Of a DNA stretch of 9,411 bases, positions 1 to 6,981 are shown piece after piece. How positions within the stretch are numbered: the first letter of the stretch is position 1; each line of letters begins with the position of its first letter. Position numbers and translations under genes: made by a program. Under the pieces are notes generated by a model. The model searched no databases and was not told where the DNA came from. It saw only the letters and a list, made by a program, of their open reading frames with translations. Origin of the DNA: Bacteroidota bacterium (lineage in GTDB: Bacteria; Pseudomonadota; Alphaproteobacteria; Puniceispirillales; Puniceispirillaceae); assembly GCA_009936825.1 (NCBI GenBank), contig JAACDV010000079.1, forward strand, positions 1 through 9,411. The letters are read 5' to 3'.

Positions 1-818
1 ACTTCCTGATTGCCGCCGATCCGCCTAAAGCGTTGTTCGGCCACGGCGCGCACAATTTTACCCTGCGTTTCCAGTGGCAAATCACAAATTTCATCAAAAT
101 AAAGCGTTCCCTTATGCGCTTGCTCAAACAGCCCGACAATCCGCCGACTTGAACTCAGACTTTCCGAGCCGAACAACTCAACATCGGCGCGCTCAGCCGC
201 CAGACGCGCGCAATTAGCGACGATAAAGCGGGACTCACTTCGCTCTGAATTAAAATGGATCAAGCGTGCAGCCATTTCCTTGCCGCTGCCATTTGGCCCG
301 CTGATCAGCACCCGGCTGGCGGTTGAGGCAATCCGGTCAATCGCGGTCCGGATGGATTTTATCTGCGATGAAACGCCAACCAGCTCTGGCTTTCCTTCGC
401 CGCTGACCTGTGCCCGAAGTTCGGCATTTTCGCGAACCAGCCGACTGGCCTCCAAGGCCCGCTGGACCATCAGCAACAGCCGGTCTTCCTTAAACGGCTT
501 TTCAATAAAATCATAGGCACCGTTGCGAATAGCCTGAACGGCGGTCTCGATCGTGCCATGACCGGAAATCATCAACACCGGCAGATCGGGATAAACACCC
601 TTCATCCACTCCAACAGCTCTAGGCCGTCCATATCGGAATCGCGAATCCAGATATCCAGAATGGCAAGCCCCGGCGGTTTGGCGGCAAGCAGGTCACGCG
701 CCTCCATGGCGGTTGCCGCCTCCATCGTCGAAAACCCCTCATCACGCAACGTCGCCCCGATCAGTGACCGGATATCACGTTCGTCATCAACGATCAGAAT
801 GTCGCCTGCGGTTTTCAC
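1..818 (-). CDS. ntrX: NtrX response regulator, partial (3' end beyond window)
   Basis: This is the response regulator partner of NtrY, a cytoplasmic transcription regulator linked in Alphaproteobacteria to nitrogen, redox and envelope control. The frame is open from a GTG start to base 1, giving 272 codons; the rest of the AAA+ domain and the Fis-type HTH are missing. The receiver domain is residues 5-120, with acidic pocket D11/D12, phosphoacceptor D55 in LDIW, S85 and K107 in EKPF. The AAA+ domain begins near 145, with Walker A GPNGSGKE at 174-181 and Walker B TLYFDE at 238-243. The GAFTGA loop expected around 217-231 is replaced by an unrelated Ser/Arg-rich stretch. The GTG was chosen because GGAGG lies just upstream and it overlaps the ntrY stop as GTGA. 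Identity rests on the NtrX-like DIW phosphorylation site and the position after ntrY. Confidence 0.93.
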   Translation of the reverse strand, partial: MKTAGDILIVDDERDIRSLIGATLRDEGFSTMEAATAMEARDLLAAKPPGLAILDIWIRDSDMDGLELLEWMKGVYPDLPVLMISGHGTIETAVQAIRNGAYDFIEKPFKEDRLLLMVQRALEASRLVRENAELRAQVSGEGKPELVGVSSQIKSIRTAIDRIASTASRVLISGPNGSGKEMAARLIHFNSERSESRFIVANCARLAAERADVELFGSESLSSSRRIVGLFEQAHKGTLYFDEICDLPLETQGKIVRAVAEQRFRRIGGNQE

Positions 819-3019
819 GCCTCATCCTCCAGATCATCATGAAGTGACAGTTTTATGCTGACCCGCGCGCCGCCCTTATCAGCGTCGGCCTTGTCAGCGT
901 CGGCCAGTTCCAACTCTCCTGAATGGTCTTGCACGATCTTGCTAACGATGGCCAGCCCCAGTCCGGTTCCCTTATCGCGTTTGGTAACATAGGGCTCTAG
1001 CAACTGGCTGCGATCCATATCCGGAAATCCGGGTCCATTATCGATCACACTTAGCGTGACAAAAGCACCTTTAATCGATAACGCCAACTGGATTTGCGGG
1101 TCGGGGGTCCGGCCTTCGGCCATACTGTCAATCGCGTTCTGAATGATGTTGGTCAGCGCCTGGCGCAGCAATCCGGTATCACCAATCACCATATAGGGCA
1201 GATCATCATCATCAAACTGGCTGCTAAAAGCGACGTCCTGAGCATCAAACAGCGCCGCCTGACCTACAACCAGATCACGAAGGGACAGCGGTTCCATGAC
1301 GGGTTGCGGCATTCTGGCAAAGGCCGAAAATTCATCAACCATGCGGCCTATATCATCAACTTGCCGGCCGATAATCTCCAAATATTCGGTGAATTGTGCG
1401 CTGTCAGCAGAATCGTCCGGCTGATATTTCCGGCGCAACCTGTCAGAGGCAAGCTGAATCGGAGTTAGCGGATTTTTGATTTCATGGGCAATCCGGCGGG
1501 CAATATCCGACCATGCCGCCTTGCGCTGGGCGGTTAGCAAATCCGTCACATCATCAAAGGTAACAACATAGCCAATGACACGGCCATCAACAGTTTCCGT
1601 GGCGATACGCGCCCGAAGCGTCAACCGCCGGTCGGCGCGTTCAAGAAAAATCTGTTCTTCCGCAAATCCCTTTCGCCGCTGCCCTGATGCACTTATCAAT
1701 GACTCGAATTCGGGAACAACTTCGGCCAGCTTCTTGCTGATTAATTGAGCCTCTGACACCTCCAGCAACTGGGTTGCTGCGTTGTTTGGCAAGGTTACCC
1801 TATAACTTTTATCAAGGCCGATTACGCCCGACGAGACACCGCCAAGAACCGCCTCGGTAAATTCACGGCGGCGGTCAATCTGCATATTTGCCTGAACGAG
1901 CTGTTCGCGGCTTCGCACCAGCTCATCCAGCATGCTGTTGAAAGAAGTGCCAAGACGCGCAATCTCGTCAACCTCTAGGCCGGTGGGCACGCGTTCGGAC
2001 AGATTACCGCCGCGCACCTGTTCAGCCACCGCAATAACCGAACCAAGCGGCTCAACAATCGACGTGGCAAGATTAAGACCGATCCACAGAGCCGTGATCA
2101 GAAGAAGAGCCAGAAACAGCCCGAAAACAAAAGCAAAACTAATCTGAAGATCAAGCTGGCTGATGCCAAGTTGCTGATAGTCAGCCGCCGCAAGGCGCGT
2201 GCGATCAACCGATTCCAGCACCGATCTATCAATAAAGCGCCCGACAAAAAGATAAGCATCAACAAAGCTGTTCAGCTTCACCCCCGCACGAAGCTTATTC
2301 GTCTCATCAGAGCGCAGAAATACAACCTCACCAGCGCTGGCCTGTGGCAGCCAGTCACTGCCAATATTGGTAAAAGTAACGGCGAAGGCAAAACGTGATT
2401 TGGCAACCACCTGCCCCGTTCCATCCAGAATGATCGCCTCGGACAGATTACGAAGCGCGGTCTGATTGGTCAGATATTGCGAAAGAAGATTGCTATCGCC
2501 GCTGAGCCGCAACGCCTCGCGGTTCACGTCATTGGCAATCGTCAGAACATCGCTTCGGATAGAACTTGAATGCTCTTCAAAATAGGAATCAGCCACCTGA
2601 ACCGAGCCGGTGACAGCGGTTGAAATACGTTCGGCAAACCAACCCCGAAGGGAATAATCGACAATAAATAGCGAAAATGCGGTGATCAGAATCGCCGGAA
2701 GTGCTGCCACCCCGCCAAACATCAGCGCCAAACGCCAATGCAACTGATATCCCGCCATTCGCTGGCGGCGCTCAGTCCATAGGCGCAAAATCTGGCGAAT
2801 AACAAAGCCGCCAACAACGATAACCGCAATAAAATCAATCGCAATCAGCGTTGTCAAAAAGGAATTATCCTGCTGTGCAGGATCAAATTGCGCCAGCGTA
2901 TAAACGGTCATCATGCCAATCGCTAGGGCGATCATAACGGCAATGTAACCAAGCCGGTTTTCGCCAAACCGCAGCATAAAACCGCGCGGGGCAAGATTTG
3001 TTACGGGTGCTGTGCTCAT
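815..3019 (-). CDS. ntrY: NtrY membrane sensor histidine kinase
   Basis: This inner-membrane sensor kinase is expected to phosphorylate NtrX, with possible cross-talk to NtrC. It has 734 residues, normal for NtrY. Three hydrophobic segments (about 24-44, 55-78, 95-120) precede a periplasmic sensor region (about 121-290), a fourth segment (291-317), a HAMP domain (about 317-371) and a PAS domain (about 385-495). The kinase core has the phosphoacceptor H512 in the H-box AHEIKNPLTPIQLAS, an N-box at NIIQNAIDS (624-632), G1 DNGPG (660-664) and G2 GTGLGLA (684-690), so it looks catalytically complete. The ATG overlaps the ntrC stop by 4 bp (ATGA), and its own stop overlaps ntrX by 4 bp (GTGA). Near the C-terminus a 15-bp tandem duplication gives ADADKADADK (707-715 region). 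The family call is secure; the signal it senses is not visible. Confidence 0.96.
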   Translation of the reverse strand: MSTAPVTNLAPRGFMLRFGENRLGYIAVMIALAIGMMTVYTLAQFDPAQQDNSFLTTLIAIDFIAVIVVGGFVIRQILRLWTERRQRMAGYQLHWRLALMFGGVAALPAILITAFSLFIVDYSLRGWFAERISTAVTGSVQVADSYFEEHSSSIRSDVLTIANDVNREALRLSGDSNLLSQYLTNQTALRNLSEAIILDGTGQVVAKSRFAFAVTFTNIGSDWLPQASAGEVVFLRSDETNKLRAGVKLNSFVDAYLFVGRFIDRSVLESVDRTRLAAADYQQLGISQLDLQISFAFVFGLFLALLLITALWIGLNLATSIVEPLGSVIAVAEQVRGGNLSERVPTGLEVDEIARLGTSFNSMLDELVRSREQLVQANMQIDRRREFTEAVLGGVSSGVIGLDKSYRVTLPNNAATQLLEVSEAQLISKKLAEVVPEFESLISASGQRRKGFAEEQIFLERADRRLTLRARIATETVDGRVIGYVVTFDDVTDLLTAQRKAAWSDIARRIAHEIKNPLTPIQLASDRLRRKYQPDDSADSAQFTEYLEIIGRQVDDIGRMVDEFSAFARMPQPVMEPLSLRDLVVGQAALFDAQDVAFSSQFDDDDLPYMVIGDTGLLRQALTNIIQNAIDSMAEGRTPDPQIQLALSIKGAFVTLSVIDNGPGFPDMDRSQLLEPYVTKRDKGTGLGLAIVSKIVQDHSGELELADADKADADKGGARVSIKLSLHDDLEDEA
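876..905. repeat. Two-copy 15-bp tandem duplication inside ntrY
   Basis: The units TTATCAGCGTCGGCC (876-890) and TTGTCAGCGTCGGCC (891-905) are adjacent and differ at one base. On the minus strand they are in frame and duplicate an Ala-Asp-Ala-Asp-Lys block just after the ATPase domain of NtrY, so the insertion is probably harmless. The length, a multiple of three, keeps the reading frame. Confidence 0.85.
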
Positions 3020-4668
3020 CGGCCTTGCCAGATACCCAGCTCACGAATGCGCTTGCGAAGGGTATTCCTGTTGATTCCCAGAATTTCAGCTGCTTTTAGC
3101 TGATTCCCACGGGTGATTTCCAGCGTGGCGGCAATCAAAGGATGCTCAACCTCACGAAGAATGCGCGCATGAAGACCCGGAGGCGGTAAGGCCCCGTCCA
3201 ATGCGGTAAAATATCGGCGGATATGCTGATCAACCGAATGGGACAGATTGTCAGCCTGCGTTAAGGGGGCCGGTGCCGCATGATTGCCGGGCAACCGGGC
3301 CTCATCTGACTGCCTCTCACCTGACTGGGGTGCCTTTGCCTGCCTCTCATCTGACTGGGGTGCCTTTGCCCGGGGTATATTTACCCGGGGTATATTTGCC
3401 GGGGATATATTTGCCGGGGATACGTTTGCCGGGGATACGTTTGCCGGGGATACGTTTGAGAGGGTTTGGGGCGGGCGAATGACTGCCAGTTCGGCCTCAA
3501 CCATAGGGGCTGAAATCACGTCATCGCCAATCAGCACCAGCAGACGGCGTACCAGATTTTCCAACTCGCGCACATTGCCCGGCCAATGCCATGTTGACAG
3601 CGCCCGGACAGCATCGGGGGTGAACCGTTTTGCCGGCAATCCGGCCGCCGCAGCCTCGCCTAGGAAATGCGCCACCAGCGGGGCGATATCCTCGCTTCTC
3701 TCACGCAAAGGAGGCAATCGCAAAGGCACGACGTTTAACCGGTAGAAAAGATCTTCGCGGAATGTCCCCTGTTGCATCAGCTGGTGCAAATTGTGATTGC
3801 TGGCGGCAATGATACGCACATTTGCCTTTACCGGACGATTGGCCCCAACCGGCAGATATTCCCCGTCCTGAAGAACCCGAAGAAGCCGGGTTTGCGCTTC
3901 GGGCGGCATATCGCCAACCTCATCAAGGAAAAGGCTGCCACCTTCGGCCTGCTCAAATCTGCCGGGCATCCGGGTATCTGCGCCGACGAACGCATTTTTT
4001 TCATGGCCAAACAGCTCAGACTCGACCAGATTTCGAGGTATCGCCGCCATATTGATTGGCACGAATGGGGTCGCGCATCGGGGACCCAAATCATGCAACG
4101 CGCGGGCCGCCAGTTCTTTTCCGGTGCCGCTTTCGCCAGTGATCAAAACCGTCAGATCAGTGCTGACCACCCTTGCCATTGCCCTAAAAATATCCTGCAT
4201 CGGGCGAGAGCGCCCAACCAGAGGCCCGCCTTCTTCAAGGGCCGTCTGCACAGGCGGCGCAGGGGCTTCTGGCCGACCAATACTATCAACCGCGCGCGCC
4301 GTTGCCTCAACAAGACTGCGAAGCTCAAACGGTTTGGGCAAATACTCAAAAACGCCTGTCTGCTGAACTTTAACCGCGGTTAGCAGTGTGGAGCGGGCGC
4401 TCATCATAATCACCGGCATATCCGGGCGATATTTTTGAATGCGCGGCAGCAAATCAAGCGCATCACCATCGGGAAGGGCAATATCCGAGATTAAAACATC
4501 GCCGCGTCCGTTCTCGACAAGCTTCCACAGGCCAGCAACAGTGCCAATTGACTGCACGGTGTAGCCTTGACGGACCAGCGCTTGCTGCACCACAAGGCGC
4601 ACCGATTTATCATCCTCAGCAACTAAAATATGGGCAGGTTTGGATATAGGAGCTGGTTTGGCTGTCAT
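3016..4668 (-). CDS. ntrC: NtrC nitrogen regulator with altered GAFTGA loop and repeat-expanded linker
   Basis: This is the response regulator of the NtrBC two-component system, which in the family activates nitrogen-assimilation genes. It has 550 residues; family members are usually about 470-490. The receiver domain (12-125) has E18/D19/D20, phosphoacceptor D62, S90 and K112 in PKPF. The AAA+ domain (about 148-388) has Walker A GESGTGKE (178-185), Walker B SLFLDE (245-250) and the FREDLFYRL segment near 303-311. The L1 loop that should read GAFTGA reads NAFVGA (225-230). Residues 405-454 are tandem repeats in the linker: NVSPA three times, NISPA, NIPRV, NIPRA, then two 10-residue KAPQS units. 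The Fis-type HTH is at the C-terminus (about 498-547, AAEILGINRNTLRKRI core). The start overlaps the ntrB stop as ATGA, and the stop overlaps ntrY as ATGA. Whether it still works with sigma-54 is open. Confidence 0.95.
   Translation of the reverse strand: MTAKPAPISKPAHILVAEDDKSVRLVVQQALVRQGYTVQSIGTVAGLWKLVENGRGDVLISDIALPDGDALDLLPRIQKYRPDMPVIMMSARSTLLTAVKVQQTGVFEYLPKPFELRSLVEATARAVDSIGRPEAPAPPVQTALEEGGPLVGRSRPMQDIFRAMARVVSTDLTVLITGESGTGKELAARALHDLGPRCATPFVPINMAAIPRNLVESELFGHEKNAFVGADTRMPGRFEQAEGGSLFLDEVGDMPPEAQTRLLRVLQDGEYLPVGANRPVKANVRIIAASNHNLHQLMQQGTFREDLFYRLNVVPLRLPPLRERSEDIAPLVAHFLGEAAAAGLPAKRFTPDAVRALSTWHWPGNVRELENLVRRLLVLIGDDVISAPMVEAELAVIRPPQTLSNVSPANVSPANVSPANISPANIPRVNIPRAKAPQSDERQAKAPQSGERQSDEARLPGNHAAPAPLTQADNLSHSVDQHIRRYFTALDGALPPPGLHARILREVEHPLIAATLEITRGNQLKAAEILGINRNTLRKRIRELGIWQGR
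3307..3460. repeat. ntrC: In-frame minisatellite encoding the NtrC linker
   Basis: Two related blocks lie side by side. Bases 3311-3340 and 3341-3370 are a 30-bp unit in two copies differing at one base (C3320/T3350). Bases 3371-3460 are six 15-bp units: CGGGGTATATTTACC, CGGGGTATATTTGCC, GGGGATATATTTGCC, two identical GGGGATACGTTTGCC and a degenerate last copy ending TTTGAG. All lengths are multiples of three. On the ntrC strand they encode NVSPA/NISPA/NIPRV/NIPRA units and two 10-residue KAPQS units. There is no spacer between units, so it is not a CRISPR array. The graded divergence along the block suggests stepwise slippage expansion. Confidence 0.93.
3979..3996 (-). other. ntrC: Altered GAFTGA loop of NtrC (NAFVGA)
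   Basis: Codons AAT GCG TTC GTC GGC GCA encode N225-A-F-V-G-A230, directly after the conserved ELFGHEK. In sigma-54 activators this position is GAFTGA, and the Thr is the residue that contacts sigma-54. Here G becomes N and T becomes V. The reading frame is intact on both sides, so this is substitution and not an indel, although a run of seven A bases (minus strand) borders the site. Confidence 0.9.
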
Positions 4669-5783
4669 GCGCTTTTCCCCTCGCCCATTCCCTCGCCCAA
4701 TGCAGGTAAATTAATTCTGAAAACGGTGCGGCCGGGAACCGAGTCCACCTCAACCATGCCGCCATGATCAGCGACAACACTTGCCACCAAAGCCAAACCA
4801 AGCCCACTGCCGCCCGCCTTTCCTGAAACAAAGGGATCAAAAATATGATCGCGAAGATCAGGCGTAATTCCCGGGCCGTTATCAATCACCTCAATCTGAA
4901 TCGGAACATGCGACATCTGCACACGCTGACCGCCAAGATGACGCCCGCGTGAATAAGATGTTTTCACAGTCAGTTTTGTTTTTTTATCAATAGCTTCAAA
5001 GGCATTCTTAATTATATTTAAGAAAGTCCGAATCAACAGATCACGGTGCCCATTTACGGGGGGAAGCGACGGATCATATTGCCGTTTTACAGCTATATCC
5101 GAGCCGTAGGATACTGAAGAAATACGAAGGCAGTGATCCAGAATTTCGTGGATATTAACCGGCGCCATAACCACTGGTCCGCCGCCAGCAAACCCTTCCA
5201 TCCGGTCAAGCAACGCGGTTATACGGTTGGCTTCTTCGACAATCATCTGGGAGAATTCCTGATTTTCTGGCGACAAGTCAGATTGCAACAACTGCGCGGC
5301 GCCCTTAATTCCGGCAAGAGGATTTTTCACTTCATGCGCCAGCAAAGCTGCCATCGCCGAAATTGAACGCGCCGCCCCATGAAAAATTGACTGGCCGCGA
5401 AGCCGCTCGGCAAGCGCGCGTTCTTGCAGCGTTACCAGCATCCGGCCATCATGATGACGGGGCTCACCAAAGGGAGCGATCTGAACATTTAGCAGTTTCA
5501 GTCCCACTTTGGGGCCACCGATCTCAATTCCCTGATCAGCTACCGACGCCATCTGCTGGCGTGAACGTGCCAGCAGGTCATTCAAGCTGGAAATTTTGGG
5601 GACCTGTGCAAAAAGCGCGGTGCCACGAAGCATTGCTTCGCTGGAGTCAAAAAACAACTCAGCCGCATGGTTCAAAAAGACAAACCTGTCATGCCGATCC
5701 AGCAAAAAGACCGGATTCGGCAGGCTGGCCAGAATATGCTCTGCTTCACTGTCTTTAGAAAAGGGTCCAACGTCGTACATCAC
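4665..5783 (-). CDS. ntrB: NtrB (NRII) nitrogen sensor histidine kinase
   Basis: This is the cytoplasmic histidine kinase/phosphatase for NtrC, controlled in the family by PII proteins. It has 372 residues (371 from the second codon), normal for NtrB, and no membrane segments. An N-terminal PAS domain (about 12-120; LPNPVFLLD near 21) precedes the dimerisation domain, with phosphoacceptor H150 in [20 protein letters not shown], an N-box [10 protein letters not shown] (256-265), G1 DNGPG (301-305) and G2 GSGLGL (325-330). All catalytic motifs are present. The start is either GTG at 5783, overlapping the dusB stop as GTGA, or the adjacent ATG at 5780. A GAGG at about 7 nt from the ATG fits the ATG slightly better. 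Its stop overlaps ntrC by 4 bp. Confidence 0.96.
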   Translation of the reverse strand: MMYDVGPFSKDSEAEHILASLPNPVFLLDRHDRFVFLNHAAELFFDSSEAMLRGTALFAQVPKISSLNDLLARSRQQMASVADQGIEIGGPKVGLKLLNVQIAPFGEPRHHDGRMLVTLQERALAERLRGQSIFHGAARSISAMAALLAHEVKNPLAGIKGAAQLLQSDLSPENQEFSQMIVEEANRITALLDRMEGFAGGGPVVMAPVNIHEILDHCLRISSVSYGSDIAVKRQYDPSLPPVNGHRDLLIRTFLNIIKNAFEAIDKKTKLTVKTSYSRGRHLGGQRVQMSHVPIQIEVIDNGPGITPDLRDHIFDPFVSGKAGGSGLGLALVASVVADHGGMVEVDSVPGRTVFRINLPALGEGMGEGKSA

Positions 5784-6766
5784 GCCGCCTCGGCTTCATA
5801 TAGCCCGCGGAAAAACACATCGACGGCGGAAAAAACCGCCTTGGCATCGGTTGAATTATTCGCCGTATCACGCAATTCCGCCGCCCCCGGAAGGCCGTGC
5901 GCGTACCAAGCAATATGTTTGCGCGCTAACCGCATCGCTGGCAGCCCGTAATGTGTGAGCATATCATCAAGATGGGTTTGCATCATGCTATGCCGCGCAG
6001 CGATTGACGGCGCTGGCCGGATTACCCGCCCGGCCAGCAGATCACCAGCCTGTGCCAGCACCCACGGGCGGCCCTGAGCGCCGCGTCCGATCATCACTCC
6101 GGCGGCCCCGCTGGCCTGCACCGCCAGATCAACATCACTAAGACTGCGAATATCGCCATTGACGATCACCGGCATCGAAACCGCATCAACAACCTTGCCG
6201 ACAGCTGCCCAATCTGCGTTGCCATTATACATCTGGCACCGGGTGCGCCCATGAACCGCAATCATCGCAATCCCGGCTGCCTCGGCATGACGTGCAATGC
6301 TAGGCGCGTTCAGGCAATTACCATCCCAGCCAAGCCGCATTTTCAGCGTCACCGGAATATCAACCGCCTTTGTGACCGCTACAAGAATATCCGCTGCCAG
6401 CGCCTCATCGCGCATCAGCGCCGAGCCGGACAGACGCCCTGTTACTTTTTTCGCCGGACATCCCATATTTATATCGATGAAGGTAGCCCCCAGATCTGCG
6501 GCAATGCGCGCCGCCTCGGCCATAATCTGCGGATCCCATCCGGCAAGCTGGACCGATAACGGAACCTCGCTGATTGTGTCGGTCCGAAGTTTTCGCATTT
6601 CAGCGCGCACATTATGCAAAATGGCCGAGCTTGCCACCATTTCGGTCACGACAAGCCCGCCTCCAGCGCGCCGGACAGCACGCCGGAAGGGCATATCAGT
6701 CACCCCGGACATCGGCGCCAGAATCGCCGCGTGCGGGACCGTAACTCCACCACTGGAAAGGCTCAT
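5780..6766 (-). CDS. dusB: tRNA-dihydrouridine synthase DusB (NifR3 family)
   Basis: This flavin enzyme reduces uridines to dihydrouridine in tRNA. With the chosen start it has 328 residues, normal for DusB. Visible motifs are the FMN-barrel start LAPMSGVTD (16-24), QLAGWDP (73-79), [12 protein letters not shown] (99-110) with the catalytic Cys103, LKMRLGWDG (141-149), VHGRTR (171-176), VNGDI (202-206) and [10 protein letters not shown] (226-235). The ATG at 6766 was preferred because GGGAGG lies just upstream and the protein then begins like other DusB proteins. A longer frame from a TTG at 6805 would add 13 residues and pass through a DNA tandem repeat. The gene opens the ntr operon, the arrangement from which the old name nifR3 comes. 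Its stop overlaps the start of ntrB. Confidence 0.95.
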   Translation of the reverse strand: MSLSSGGVTVPHAAILAPMSGVTDMPFRRAVRRAGGGLVVTEMVASSAILHNVRAEMRKLRTDTISEVPLSVQLAGWDPQIMAEAARIAADLGATFIDINMGCPAKKVTGRLSGSALMRDEALAADILVAVTKAVDIPVTLKMRLGWDGNCLNAPSIARHAEAAGIAMIAVHGRTRCQMYNGNADWAAVGKVVDAVSMPVIVNGDIRSLSDVDLAVQASGAAGVMIGRGAQGRPWVLAQAGDLLAGRVIRPAPSIAARHSMMQTHLDDMLTHYGLPAMRLARKHIAWYAHGLPGAAELRDTANNSTDAKAVFSAVDVFFRGLYEAEAA

Positions 6767-6786
6767 AAACCTCCCTGTCACCCTTT

Positions 6787-6814
6787 GCCAGTCAGATTTT
6801 GCCAATCAGATTTT
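6787..6814. repeat. Two-copy 14-bp tandem repeat in the dusB leader
   Basis: The units GCCAGTCAGATTTT (6787-6800) and GCCAATCAGATTTT (6801-6814) are adjacent and differ at one base. They lie between the candidate promoter and the dusB ATG. A 14-bp unit shifts the frame, which argues that this stretch is leader and not coding, and so against the TTG start at 6805. Confidence 0.85.
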
Positions 6815-6820
6815 ACCGGT

Positions 6821-6849
6821 ATTATGCCAAAATTTTGTGCATATTGCAC
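6821..6849 (-). promoter_or_regulatory. Candidate promoter of the dusB-ntrBCYX operon
   Basis: Reading the minus strand, CATAAT (6826-6821) matches 5 of 6 bases of a sigma-70 -10 box and is preceded by TGG, giving an extended -10 (TG-N-CATAAT). The -35 position at 17-bp spacing is GTGCAA, a weak match, as extended -10 promoters allow. Transcription would start near 6814, leaving a leader of about 48 nt before dusB. This is pattern matching only. Confidence 0.4.
6837..6849. promoter_or_regulatory. Inverted repeat GTGCA-TAT-TGCAC, possible operator
   Basis: Perfect 5-bp arms flank a 3-bp centre. The repeat covers the -35 area of the candidate dusB promoter (about -23 to -35), where a bound protein would repress. 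On the minus strand a TGGTGCA half-site like those in NtrC boxes overlaps it, but the arm order is the reverse of a classical NtrC site and the second half is missing. Confidence 0.35.
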
Positions 6850-6981
6850 CAGCAACAGGCAAAAATGCCAGCTTTTTCCCCAAATATTTTTGACCCCGGT
6901 TAAAGCCGAAATTCTACGATGATTTTTTTATGATTCTACCGCCAGCATCCCGAAGCATGAGACTTGAGGTAAACTGGCAAA

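Larger units (their letters stand above)
6767..6981. promoter_or_regulatory. Divergent intergenic region between dusB-ntr and ispDF
   Basis: This AT-rich gap of 215 bp must carry the promoters of both operons. Besides the sites listed separately, it holds on the plus strand a TATGAT hexamer at 6929-6934 and a TTGACC at 6890-6895. Neither has a well-spaced partner (TTGACC to TACGAT at 6915-6920 is 19 bp), so I give no exact ispDF promoter. I found no sigma-54 GG-N10-GC element on the minus strand. Confidence 0.6.

Noticed and set aside
3311..3460. CRISPR-like array
   Set aside because: The units abut with no unique spacers, are 15 or 30 bp, and lie in frame inside ntrC, so this is a coding minisatellite.
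3284..3745. Plus-strand open frame of 153 codons with a repetitive AGDTF pattern
   Set aside because: It is antisense to ntrC, and its protein repeat simply mirrors the minisatellite DNA. It has no family resemblance.
3994..4001. Frameshift at the run of seven A/T next to the NtrC GAFTGA position
   Set aside because: The frame is correct and conserved on both sides (ELFGHEK before, FVGA and the rest of AAA+ after), so the residue changes are not due to an indel.
3772..4383. Plus-strand open frame of 203 codons opposite the NtrC AAA+ domain
   Set aside because: It lies wholly antisense to highly conserved NtrC motifs and its translation resembles no known protein. It is the usual shadow of a well-coding frame.
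6767..6805. TTG start giving a longer DusB
   Set aside because: The extension passes through a 14-bp tandem repeat, lacks a better ribosome site, and DusB proteins normally begin near the ATG at 6766, which has GGGAGG upstream.
6767..6981. Sigma-54 promoter for the dusB-ntr operon
   Set aside because: TGGCA-like stretches occur on the minus strand, but none has GC at the required 10-bp spacing from GG.
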